This document shows positions 1-6,520 of a DNA stretch of 35,117 nt, one piece after another. Made by a program: the position numbers and the translations under genes. The notes beneath the pieces are model-generated. The model was not told where the DNA came from. It saw only the letters and a list, made by a program, of their open reading frames with translations, and did no database searches. How positions within the stretch are numbered: the first letter of the stretch is position 1; every line of letters begins with the position of its first letter. Source of the DNA: Roseinatronobacter alkalisoli (GTDB lineage: Bacteria; Pseudomonadota; Alphaproteobacteria; Rhodobacterales; Rhodobacteraceae); contig NZ_JAQZSM010000032.1 of assembly GCF_028745735.1 (NCBI RefSeq), positions 1-35,117 on the forward strand. The letters are read 5' to 3'.

Positions 1-2
1 GG

Positions 3-158
3 CCGCAGGCGCGATATCTGGATGAGATCGGGCATCTGCAAACCGTCAACGATATGGCAACTGCCCTGCTGGAACTGGACCCACAGGTTCTTGGGCATGG
101 CAAGCAGCAGCATCAGGCACTTTTTAGGGCATCGTCAACTTGCGGGGGCCTTCTTTGA
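3..158 (+). CDS. 3' fragment of an unrecognised CDS, interrupted by the IS
   Basis: An open frame enters from the left edge and reads without a stop to the IS boundary at 126. It then runs a few codons into the IS and stops at 156-158. The native part reads like a soluble helical protein (it contains LDEIGHLQTVND and ALLELDPQVLGHGKQQH), and its codon use looks coding. I do not recognise the family. The 5' end is outside the window and the true 3' end is missing, so it is a broken gene. It does not rejoin any frame on the right side of the IS, which fits an IS6-type deletion rather than a simple insertion. Confidence 0.35.
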   Translation, partial: PQARYLDEIGHLQTVNDMATALLELDPQVLGHGKQQHQALFRASSTCGGLL

Positions 159-890
159 AATCGTACCGATCGGCATGACAAAAGCCAAACATTCCGGTGC
201 CTTCAAAGGCCACCGTTTCCCGCCTGAGATCATTGCATATGCGGTCTGGTCCTATTTTCGGTTTCCCTTAAGCCTTCGCGATGTTGAGGTTCTACTTGCG
301 GCGCGCGGCGTCATCGTGAGCTATGAGACGATCCGGAAGTGGGTTGGCAAATTTGGTACAAAGTATGCCGCGTCCATCCGGCGGGATCGGGCTGCGCCGT
401 CTGATAAATGGCACCTTGATGAAGTGGCCATTCCTATCCGCGGGCACAAATTCTGGCTTTGGCGCGCGATCGACTGCAATGGTGACGTTCTTGATATTGT
501 GGTTCAATCTCGGCGCGACACTCGCGCAGCGAAACGTTTTTTCCGCAAGCTATTTAAACAATACGGGCGACCGCGCGTTGTGATCACGGACAAGCTCGGC
601 AGCTACAGTGCGGCTTTGAAAAGCCTCGCGCACGGCATCGACCAACGCGGCGCCGAGAAAAGATCATGGCCCGCTTCAAATCACCCAACCAAGCACAGCT
701 CTTTTTGTCTGTCCATGATCACGTCCAAACCGTATTTCGCCCCCGCCGCCACAAACTATCCGCCCCTGCCTATCGACAATCTCGCTCAGATGCTCACAGC
801 ATTTGGGATGACATCACATGTGAGTTGAAGGCCGCTTGACCAAGTGTGTGTGGCTCCTTTTCGGCAGGATCCGATAAGTTGACGATGCCC
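127..890 (+). mobile_element. IS6-family insertion sequence (defective)
   Basis: Perfect 15-bp terminal inverted repeats GGGCATCGTCAACTT at 127-141 and 876-890 enclose one transposase gene. The arrangement and the transposase sequence are typical of the IS6/IS26 family. The 764-bp length is somewhat short for the family and matches the internal deletion seen in the transposase. No 8-bp target duplication is visible: the left flank ends in ACTTTTTA and the right flank starts CGCAAGGA. This suggests the copy was left by replicative cointegrate or deletion events rather than by a clean insertion. Confidence 0.85.
175..839 (+). pseudogene. IS6-family transposase, internal deletion with frame shift
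   Basis: Translation starts at ATG 175 (MTKAKHSGAFKGHRFPPEII). It continues through the zinc-binding/HTH-like N-terminus and into the DDE domain. The first Asp (WHLDEVAI) and the second Asp (VVITDKLGSY) are present. After the IDQR motif the frame changes. From about 660 the correct C-terminus (EKIMARFKSPNQAQLF to ITCELKAA) continues in another frame and stops at 837-839. The usual KGLNNR-x-E segment carrying the catalytic Glu is missing between the two parts, so roughly 50 bases were lost. The protein should be inactive, and the copy could move only in trans. Confidence 0.85.
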
Positions 891-1163
891 CGCAAGGACC
901 GTTAATTCAGTGTTGGATACGGCAGGGCAGCAGATTGAGGCGGCACAAGTGGTCATCGCCACCTCGCCCGCGTCACTGTGGCAACATGCATCGTGAGCGG
1001 TAAGTGAGACTGCCGTTTCAGGGGCAAAGGTGCCAGTGTGCTGCGCATGGGCTTCAGCACTGGAAACGCCACCAACAGCAAACACGAGGATCAGCAGACA
1101 GGCACGGATCACTGATGTGACCGCGTATCTCGTTTGCCTTGCTCTCGCGCGTGGCACTTTCAC
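786..1163 (-). pseudogene. Cys-rich exported protein, C-terminus replaced by IS sequence
   Basis: A GTG at 1163 is preceded by a good ribosome-binding site (AGAAGG, seven bases away). The product starts with a basic region and a hydrophobic signal segment (VIRACLLILVFAVGGVSSAEAHA). After that come His and Cys residues in a CC-(x)n-C-(x)4-CC pattern. At 891 the native frame ends in ...TELTVLA and the reading runs into the IS. The last 30 or so residues are therefore IS-derived and the gene is truncated. Its pattern resembles the small protein at 4246-4653, so both may bind copper or another soft metal in the periplasm. A longer frame from 1271 is excluded because it would start beside the -10 box. 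Confidence 0.6.
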
Positions 1164-1271
1164 GTGCTGCCCTTCTTTCGATGCAGGTTTCCATTTCGGC
1201 CATATCTGCCCCAATCCGCAATGACACGGATCAAAGGGGCAGAAACCGGGGGGAAACCACTCCGTAAACAA

Positions 1272-1302
1272 CGGATAGCCCTTCTAGTATATGGAAGGTC
1301 AA
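1272..1302 (-). promoter_or_regulatory. MerR/CueR-type promoter with 19-bp spacer
   Basis: On the minus strand, -35 TTGACC (1297-1302) and -10 TATCCG (1272-1277) are separated by 19 bases. Inside the spacer is a dyad, CCTTC, nine bases, GAAGG (1280-1298). An over-long spacer containing a CCTTCC/GGAAGG dyad is the signature of promoters controlled by MerR-family metal sensors such as CueR. The promoter faces the truncated Cys-rich gene that starts at 1163, leaving about 100 bases of leader. No merR-type regulator gene is present in the window. Confidence 0.7.
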
Positions 1303-1438
1303 GCCCCCCGCCACGAGATTGCCCAGATATGACCCATGCCTGTTTGATGGCGGCAGGATATCCAGCCCCCCCATTTCCCATGCTGGGAAATGATTTCGTG
1401 GCAGGAGCGCTTAGTGCGGGGCTATCAGGTGTTGCGGG

Positions 1439-1636
1439 TCATGGCGCACCCTCCCCGTCATCGAAGGTTTTGGCGGCGCGGCGCAGGGCAAGGCCCAGCC
1501 CCAAAAACAGCACAGCCCCGAAGCCCCAGACCCAAGCATAGCCGATCATCCCGCTCCATGGGGCAAGGGCATAGGCCAGTGCCAGCGCGGCCCAGACAGT
1601 AACGACGGTGAAGATAAGTGCGATGTCGAATGTCAT
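1439..1636 (-). CDS. Small membrane protein of the oxidase operon
   Basis: The product is 65 residues with two predicted membrane helices (about residues 5-27 and 31-52) and a short charged cytoplasmic tail ending DDGEGAP. It begins 16 bases after the stop of the oxidase subunit I gene, on the same strand and with no promoter between them. It is therefore probably the last gene of that operon and may be a small structural subunit of the complex. Sequence alone does not place it in a named family. A run of Trp and Gly in helix 2 (YAWVWGFGAVLFLGLGLAL) is typical of small bioenergetic subunits. Confidence 0.65.
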   Translation of the reverse strand: MTFDIALIFTVVTVWAALALAYALAPWSGMIGYAWVWGFGAVLFLGLGLALRRAAKTFDDGEGAP

Positions 1637-1652
1637 GTTCGTTCCCTTTCGT

Positions 1653-3293
1653 TTAATGTGCGTGACCCGCGCCCACCGCCTCTACCGGCAGGGCGCGCAT
1701 TATTTCGAAACCCAGTGTGGTGGCGCCATACATTCCGATCACGATGACCAGCACAGCAAGCGGGCCGACCAGTGCAGCCGCACCGGCCTGCGGCGCGCGC
1801 GTCCCGTCCCATCGTGTTGACGCGGTGCTGGCCCGTCCGCCGATCAGCGATCCGGCGACAGACAGGGCGAAGCCGACCAGCGCCAGCGCCATGACCAGCC
1901 CGCCCGCAGCAACCCAGCCCATCAACACGGCCCAGAGTGTCGGGGCCACGTCATCATAGCCCGCGTCAATTACCCGGCGCGGCACGCCAAGATAGCCCGC
2001 CGCCACACCTGCACCGCCAAAGGCCAGAAGCCCCAGCGTCGCAAGATGCGGTGTAAAGCGCGCAAGGTTTGGCAGAACCAGCCCGCGCCCCGTCACTGCC
2101 GGAAGGATGACTGCCAGTGCCGCAAGAAAGCTAAGCGATACTGTCCCCACCGTGAAGAAGTGAAAATAGCCCGGCACGAAGAACGTGTCCGACAATAGCG
2201 GCGCAAGTTCTGCCTGAATTAGAACAAAGGCCAGAACGATGCCGAAAGCCATGTTGACGACAGCAAAGCTCGCTGCCGCCATTGCAGGCTCGCGCCAAGG
2301 CAGCATGCGTATCCAGCCAAACACCCCTCGCCCGCCACGGGCACGCGCATGCACTTCAAGCGATGCCACGATGATCAGGAAGGCCGTCAGCGTCGGCACA
2401 CTGACAAGCAGCGACAGCAACGACCCCGCAATGCGGACAGCGCCCGGCAGGTCCGGCTCAAGAAACATGTGATAGAGCGATGTCGGCGGCACGAACACAA
2501 GGTAGGCGGCAAAGACAAGCTTCGAGAAGCGCGCCCCGAAAATGGATTTCACGCCGACCACGTCCTGCATCACCACATACCAGACGATGACCGTGGCCAT
2601 CAGCGGTAGGTAATGCATGTTGTGAAACACGATGTGCCAGTTGGTGCCGTGATTCGCGGGCATCTCGCCCAGCCCCAGCGCCCATAGGAAGCCTGGTAGG
2701 AACACATAGATCATCGCGAAACCGCTGACCATCAGGAACCCGGCCCAAGTGAACAGCGCAAAACCCACCGCCGAGAGCGCGCCTGTACGCCGCACAGCGC
2801 CTAGAAGTGTGGCAACCCCCGCCGCCGGAAGTGCGATCAGGCCAAAGCCCAGCAGGATGTAGCCTGCGTTAAAGGTCGCAAGCAGTTCGGGTTCATGCGC
2901 GGCAAGTTGCGGATTGCCGTCATAAAGCAGCGGCGTTCCACCAGATGCTGCCCATAGCGACAGCACCATGCCAGACAGAACCAGCAGGAAACCGGCCCAT
3001 GCAAGTGCGGGCGCGGCCAGCCCGCGCCGGCCTTCGCCTGCTGCCAGCGCCAGCAGGATGGCCCCTTGCACCACAAACAGCCAGTAAAAGAAAATCCCGA
3101 CCCCATGCAGGGTCAGTAGGCGGTAGCCCGCCTCTGGCAGCAGGTCGATCCAACCTGCGCGTGCCAAAGCCACGCCAAGGCCCCCGGCGATGCCGACCAG
3201 AAGCACAAGCAACGATATGCCCGACATCGCCTGCAAAAGCAGCCGGTCACCCGTTGAAAGTGCGGTTAGACGGCTTTTAAGGGTGTCACTCAT
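1653..3293 (-). CDS. Divergent B-family (ba3-like) haem-copper oxidase subunit I
   Basis: The 546-residue protein has about 13 membrane helices. It aligns along its length with ba3-type subunit I; a distinctive stretch is SLEVHARARGGRGVFGWIR (311-329). The low-spin haem ligands are present: His63 in TLHGVG and His378 in GYFHFF. The CuB/Tyr motif appears as H224-NMH-Y228, where the family has HPxVY. Two expected ligands are changed. The adjacent CuB pair HH is Tyr274-His275 (SLYHMFLEP). The high-spin haem axial His of the HFH motif is Tyr376 (YFH). The chain is full length with no frame damage, so these look like real substitutions rather than decay. The gene overlaps subunit II by four bases (ATGA). 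It could be an oxygen reductase with unusual chemistry or an NO-reductase-like variant. I aligned from memory of the Thermus enzyme, so the substitutions need a proper alignment. Confidence 0.8.
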   Translation of the reverse strand: MSDTLKSRLTALSTGDRLLLQAMSGISLLVLLVGIAGGLGVALARAGWIDLLPEAGYRLLTLHGVGIFFYWLFVVQGAILLALAAGEGRRGLAAPALAWAGFLLVLSGMVLSLWAASGGTPLLYDGNPQLAAHEPELLATFNAGYILLGFGLIALPAAGVATLLGAVRRTGALSAVGFALFTWAGFLMVSGFAMIYVFLPGFLWALGLGEMPANHGTNWHIVFHNMHYLPLMATVIVWYVVMQDVVGVKSIFGARFSKLVFAAYLVFVPPTSLYHMFLEPDLPGAVRIAGSLLSLLVSVPTLTAFLIIVASLEVHARARGGRGVFGWIRMLPWREPAMAAASFAVVNMAFGIVLAFVLIQAELAPLLSDTFFVPGYFHFFTVGTVSLSFLAALAVILPAVTGRGLVLPNLARFTPHLATLGLLAFGGAGVAAGYLGVPRRVIDAGYDDVAPTLWAVLMGWVAAGGLVMALALVGFALSVAGSLIGGRASTASTRWDGTRAPQAGAAALVGPLAVLVIVIGMYGATTLGFEIMRALPVEAVGAGHAH

Positions 3294-4000
3294 GCTGCAC
3301 CCCCTTCCGTCACGCTGAGTTGCGCCTGCATGGTGTCATGCGCCGCGCCGCAATAGACAGTACAATAGATCAGGTATTCGCCAGCCTCGCTGAAGCGCAT
3401 CTCGGTGTCCACCAGTTGCCCCGGCCGCAAGCGGATCATCCGCCCGCCGCGCCCGAACTGAACCGACGCCCCATGCGCCACATCTGTGGCCATCATGCGA
3501 AAGCGGTAAGGCTGGTGCGTCGTAAGCCGCAAATGCCACGGCGCGAAGAAGAACTGACCGGCATGCAGCCAGACGTTGATCGGCGCTGTACTTTCAGCAT
3601 GCGAGGGCGTTGCGGAGTGGTCGACATGCGCGGCGGCCCCATGATCGACATGGACATCATGCGCAAGCGGCGCGTGTCCGGCATGTGCTTGATCGCTCGT
3701 TGTATCACGCGCGTCATCAACCAGACGGGGGCGCACGCTGCCATCAGGCTCGCCAAAGCGCTGGATGAAGTCCTGCACGCGCGCCTCGAACGCCTCTGGC
3801 GTGATTGCGTCCGTCTGCGGGGCCGCATGGGCGGCGTGCTCCGCGATGCCGCTCGCATCATCGGCATGTGTGGCACTGAATAGCGCAAGCGGGCCGGGGG
3901 CTGCACCATATCCGACCCAAAGGCCGTAAAGTGCTGTGCCCCCCAGACCGGCCGCCGCGATAAAGCCGCGCCGTGTGGTCAGATGGGGTTTGTCTGTCAT
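3290..4000 (-). CDS. Cytochrome c oxidase subunit II with CuA site
   Basis: The 236-residue protein is the electron-entry subunit partnered with the downstream subunit I. The CuA ligands are all visible: His176 (DVAHGASV), Cys213 and Cys217 (YCTVYCGAAH), His221 and Met224. The N-terminus has one hydrophobic segment preceded by TTRRGFIAAAG, which resembles a twin-arginine signal; ordinary subunit II proteins use Sec. Between the anchor and the cupredoxin domain lies a His-rich linker (about residues 105-135, nine His), which could hold copper near the CuA site. The start at 4000 follows an AGGAACC ribosome-binding site five bases away. The 3' end overlaps subunit I by four bases, indicating translational coupling. 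Confidence 0.88.
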   Translation of the reverse strand: MTDKPHLTTRRGFIAAAGLGGTALYGLWVGYGAAPGPLALFSATHADDASGIAEHAAHAAPQTDAITPEAFEARVQDFIQRFGEPDGSVRPRLVDDARDTTSDQAHAGHAPLAHDVHVDHGAAAHVDHSATPSHAESTAPINVWLHAGQFFFAPWHLRLTTHQPYRFRMMATDVAHGASVQFGRGGRMIRLRPGQLVDTEMRFSEAGEYLIYCTVYCGAAHDTMQAQLSVTEGGAA

Positions 4001-4012
4001 CGGATGGTTCCT

Positions 4013-4189
4013 TCAGTCTCGAAGGTTCCGGCACATCTGTGCAGCGCATCTTTCACATACGAGGTGTCTGCACAGGGCAACGGAACAGTTCTGGCAGGTG
4101 CCCTTGCGCGCAAGCAAACTGGACTTGCCGGTCCAACTTGCGCAGCAACAGGCAGGTGCATGTACGCATCAGGTGGGACGGCTGGACAT
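4013..4189 (-). other. Cys-dense small reading frame with in-frame UGA at codon 7
   Basis: ATG at 4189 follows a strong ribosome-binding site (AGGAAAGG). The frame reads MSSRPT, then TGA (4169-4171), then 51 sense codons containing ten Cys. These include a CVHAPACCC motif and a series of CxxC-like spacings (GTCQNC, CRHLVCERC, AAQMC). It stops at 4013-4015, where the stop merges with the ribosome-binding site of subunit II. The position between two operon genes, the good start signal and the Cys density suggest a small metal-binding protein. The UGA may be a nonsense mutation, a selenocysteine codon (Sec next to Cys), or evidence that the frame is not used. I see no convincing SECIS hairpin. 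Two alternative frames here are also short and open. Confidence 0.35.
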
Positions 4190-4245
4190 GCCGCCTTTCC
4201 TGTTTCGTACTACAGGCCCGCGCAAAAACTATCCGCGCCGACCTG

Positions 4246-4653
4246 TCAGACCTGAAGGAACATTTTCGGGGGTTGTTTGGCGGGCATTGAATTGCGTCCC
4301 GCTGGTAGGGCCGCTGACATCGAGACAATCAGTTCTGTAGAAAAAGGCTGAACCACGGTGGTGTAAGGGTCCGTAACTGCGCAGGCAACGCAAGGACCAA
4401 CCACAGCACAAGGTGTCGCAGCTTGGTCATGTACATGTCCGGTGCAGCACTCCGCATTTGACCCCATATCGAGATGAGCAACCGACATGGTGTGTGTCGC
4501 TTTCCCCATAGAATGAGAAAGCGCATGTGCTTTTGAAGCCGAGGCACTGACGAGGAGCAGCGCGAACATGAACACCGGCAAAACAAGCCAGCGCAGCGCG
4601 GACCATGTGGCACGCGGCGGGGCTGAATTTGTGTGTTCTTCGCTGCGTCGCAT
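4246..4653 (-). CDS. Small Cys/His-rich membrane-anchored protein, first gene of the oxidase operon
   Basis: The product is 135 residues. It has a basic N-terminus, a hydrophobic segment (about residues 20-40, WLVLPVFMFALLLVSASA) and then an exported part rich in His, Met and Cys. Motifs are SHSMGKATHTM, ECCTGHVHD and CAVVGPCVAC. This arrangement resembles DUF2946/CopL-like proteins that bind copper in the periplasm, and it mirrors the truncated protein at 891-1163. It is the first gene after the FNR-type promoter and precedes the CuA and CuB subunits. A role in delivering copper to them is a reasonable inference. The ATG at 4653 lies about 20 bases from the expected transcript start and has only a weak ribosome-binding site. 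Confidence 0.65.
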   Translation of the reverse strand: MRRSEEHTNSAPPRATWSALRWLVLPVFMFALLLVSASASKAHALSHSMGKATHTMSVAHLDMGSNAECCTGHVHDQAATPCAVVGPCVACAVTDPYTTVVQPFSTELIVSMSAALPAGRNSMPAKQPPKMFLQV

Positions 4654-4679
4654 TCCGCACCATGGTTTCAGATGCCGAA

Positions 4680-4721
4680 GTTCTAGCAGCGCACCAGCAC
4701 ATATGAATTGATGTAAATCAA
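4680..4721 (-). promoter_or_regulatory. Class II FNR/FnrL-dependent promoter
   Basis: A perfect FNR box, TTGAT-GTAA-ATCAA, lies at 4708-4721. On the minus strand a -10 candidate TAGAAC (4680-4685) is centred 32 bases downstream of the box centre. That is the spacing expected when an FNR dimer sits at -41.5. The transcript would start near 4673, about 20 bases before the first gene of the oxidase operon. In Rhodobacterales such boxes are bound by FnrL under low oxygen. Related Crp/FNR regulators that respond to NO recognise similar sequences, so the inducing signal is not settled by the box alone. Confidence 0.75.
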
Positions 4722-4846
4722 TTTATGGTGGATCGATGAGAAAATCGGAGGAGCCTGCTGATAGAGAGGTGACTCGCCGCGCTTTGCCTGAGCGGCCGCT
4801 ATCAAGAAACTTATGCGACTTGTCGACTGGCCACTTTGGGCCGACC

Positions 4847-5191
4847 CTACTCGGTCAGGTCATCCAGACTAACCGAAAGCGCACCAGCCAAGGCGCGCAG
4901 GGTTGCGACGGAGCCCCGCTTTCGGCCTGTCTCGATCTCGGCCACAGTAACGCGGTTCACGCCTGCTTTTTCGGCGAGGGCAGCTTGTGTCTTCCCGCGC
5001 AAGTCCCGGTAGACGCGCAGGGCGTTTTCGCCGTTCAGCAGGCGGTTCGCGTATTCCATGGGTATCAATTCGTCCTCGCCTGCCGCCAGAGCAGCCTTGG
5101 CGCGGTCGTAGCTTTGCAAATCGGCGAGGTCTTCTGCCGCCGCCCGCAAGCGGTCATATTCTTCGCGTGGGATTGTTACCAACTCGTTCAT
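4847..5191 (-). CDS. XRE-family antitoxin
   Basis: The 114-residue protein has a coiled N-terminal part (MNELVTIPREEYDRLRAAAEDL) likely to bind the toxin. Its C-terminal helix-turn-helix is of the Cro/CI (XRE) type (TQAALAEKAGVNRVTVAEIE). It lies directly downstream of a RelE-type toxin, in the toxin-first order common for HigBA-like pairs. An upstream ATG at 5206 overlaps the toxin stop (ATGA). The ATG at 5191 has the better ribosome-binding site (AAAGGAA), so I chose 5191. The antitoxin should neutralise the toxin and repress the shared promoter through the repeats at 5467-5515. Confidence 0.85.
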   Translation of the reverse strand: MNELVTIPREEYDRLRAAAEDLADLQSYDRAKAALAAGEDELIPMEYANRLLNGENALRVYRDLRGKTQAALAEKAGVNRVTVAEIETGRKRGSVATLRALAGALSVSLDDLTE

Positions 5192-5202
5192 GTCATTTCC
5201 TT

Positions 5203-5454
5203 TCAATCATAGATGCCGCCCCGTGGCCCAATGTTGAATACGGCCAGAACATTGCCCTGATCATCCATGATCACCCGCCAATCCCTGACACGCAGTCTTA
5301 TCCCCTCTCGGCCTTTCAGGGATTTCACGTTGTTTGCCTGCGAGGCTGGGTCTGTCGCATATGCCTCGATCTTGGTGCGGATCAGCTTGGCCGTGTTCGC
5401 GGGCATTCGCCGCAAGACCCTGATCGCGGCTTTCGTATAGCTGATCTGCTTCAT
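5203..5454 (-). CDS. RelE/ParE-family toxin
   Basis: The 83-residue protein has the compact RelE fold signature. An N-terminal strand (MKQISYTKAAIRVLRRMP) and helix are followed by the conserved basic sheet LKGREGIRLRVRDWRVIMDD and a short C-terminus. RelE-type toxins cleave mRNA on the ribosome or otherwise block growth when the antitoxin decays. The gene overlaps the antitoxin frame by a few bases. The putative -10 box ends only six bases before the ATG, so the transcript may be nearly leaderless. The gene sits between an integrase and the oxidase operon, a usual place for a stabilising module on mobile DNA. Confidence 0.85.
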   Translation of the reverse strand: MKQISYTKAAIRVLRRMPANTAKLIRTKIEAYATDPASQANNVKSLKGREGIRLRVRDWRVIMDDQGNVLAVFNIGPRGGIYD

Positions 5455-5460
5455 GGTGTA

Positions 5461-5515
5461 GCTTTAGGCGACATGCGGTGCGAAGTCAAGCAAATTGTCG
5501 CCCTTGGCGACATGC
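5461..5515 (-). promoter_or_regulatory. Toxin-antitoxin promoter and operator repeats
   Basis: On the minus strand, TTGACT (5484-5489), a 17-base spacer and TAAAGC (5461-5466) form a plausible promoter just before the toxin ATG. The decamer GGCGACATGC occurs twice in direct orientation at 5467-5476 and 5506-5515. The second copy is part of a perfect dyad, GTCGCC, three bases, GGCGAC (5497-5511). These repeats bracket the -35 box, which fits autoregulation by the XRE antitoxin. Confidence 0.55.
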
Positions 5516-5540
5516 CTGGCCGGCCTGAACCGGCCAGGCA
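5513..5540 (-). terminator. GC-rich hairpin after the integrase gene
   Basis: A perfect 11-bp stem, TGCCTGGCCGG paired with CCGGCCAGGCA, with a six-base loop lies five bases beyond the integrase stop. There is no T-run on the downstream side, so it is either a factor-assisted terminator or a structural element. It separates the integrase transcript from the toxin-antitoxin operator. Confidence 0.45.
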
Positions 5541-5544
5541 CAGC

Positions 5545-6177
5545 TTACAAATCGATCCCTTCCGACAAAGACAGCGCATCATCGAGGTCAACGCCGAGAT
5601 AGCGCACAGTGCTGTCCATTTTGGTATGCCCAAGCAAAAGTTGAACAGCGCGCAGGTTGCCGGTCTTCTTGTAAATCTGGGCGACCTTGGTGCGCCGCAT
5701 CGAATGCGTGCCATAGGCGCTGGGTTCCAACCCGATCGAGAGAACCCAGTCGCGCATAATCCGGGCATATTGGCGCGTGGACAGGTGCGGGCTGGCATGG
5801 AGACGGCTGGGCCATAGGTATTCGCTACCCATCAATTCAGGATCCTTGATCCACCGCTCCAGCGACACGCGTGTTGTGTCGGTGATCTCGAAACGAACAG
5901 GCTTGCACGTCTTGCTTTGCGTGACCGATGCGCGTTCTTTAACACGGCCCGCCGCATAGACGTCGTTCACCTTAAGGCAAACCAGATCGCAGCCCCGGAG
6001 CTTGCTGTCGACCGCCATGTTGAACAACGCGAGATCGCGCTTGTTGTCGGCCATTTCCAACCGGACGCGGATGGACCAGACATGCTTGGGAAGGAGTGGT
6101 CGCTTCTGGCCGATGATGCGGCCTTTGTTCCAAGGGGCACGCGTGGGGCGAAGGGCGGGTAAGGTTTCGATGGACAT
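5545..6177 (-). CDS. Short tyrosine recombinase (integrase catalytic domain)
   Basis: The 210-residue protein consists almost only of the catalytic domain of phage-type integrases. Visible catalytic residues are Arg61 (SKLRGCDL), His158 and Arg161 (HSMRR), His184 (LLGHTKMDST) and Tyr193 (VRYLG). The N-terminal core-binding domain is missing, so DNA specificity must come from the short N-terminus (APWNKGRIIGQKRPLLPKH) or a partner. The start at 6177 has an AGGAGAG ribosome-binding site; an upstream in-frame ATG at 6240 has none. A second copy, cut off after its N-terminus, lies at 31740-31836. Their first hundred bases are clearly related. Confidence 0.85.
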   Translation of the reverse strand: MSIETLPALRPTRAPWNKGRIIGQKRPLLPKHVWSIRVRLEMADNKRDLALFNMAVDSKLRGCDLVCLKVNDVYAAGRVKERASVTQSKTCKPVRFEITDTTRVSLERWIKDPELMGSEYLWPSRLHASPHLSTRQYARIMRDWVLSIGLEPSAYGTHSMRRTKVAQIYKKTGNLRAVQLLLGHTKMDSTVRYLGVDLDDALSLSEGIDL

Positions 6178-6520
6178 GGCTTCTCTCCTGTCCGCCAAAC
6201 CCGCCACGTCCTCGGCCCTACCGACGGAAAAGCATAGCATGAGTCGCTATCTCTGGTGCTCATCAATCGCATCAGGTGGAGAGCGGCCTGTGACATTGCA
6301 ACACTGCGCACGTAACACACGGTGAAACTTGTCTGTCGCTCTGATCTCTTCAAGCGACTGCCACTCGCTGAGAAAACCATATTCGGGCTCTTGTCCGATG
6401 CCCGCTGTTTTGAATTGCACTCCGATGCTCTGTAATGCGTTCGTTGAGAATAAATCCCTTGCCGTAGGCTGGTATCAACCGTCATAGTCATGATACCTCG
6501 CCTTGACCCGGTATTAACCC
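6178..6520 (+). promoter_or_regulatory. Intergenic region between integrase and helicase, with inverted repeat
   Basis: These 343 bases hold no credible gene. The part next to the integrase carries its ribosome-binding site and resembles the leader of the integrase remnant near 31837. Close to the helicase start is a perfect 7-bp inverted repeat, GGTATCA at 6471-6477 and TGATACC at 6491-6497, 24 bases before the TTG. It looks like an operator for a dimeric regulator. No dedicated regulator gene adjoins it. Confidence 0.4.

Noticed and set aside
119-898. Target-site duplication around the IS6 element
   Set aside because: The eight bases on each side (ACTTTTTA and CGCAAGGA) do not match.
786-1271. 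Longer version of the Cys-rich gene starting at 1271
   Set aside because: The start would lie directly beside the -10 box of the MerR-type promoter, so it could not be translated from that transcript. GTG 1163 has a proper ribosome-binding site.
4053-4169. Alternative short frame starting MRTCTCLLLRKLD on the minus strand
   Set aside because: It ends without reaching the next gene and has fewer Cys and a weaker start context than the overlapping frame at 4013-4189. It is probably a shadow, although this cannot be excluded.
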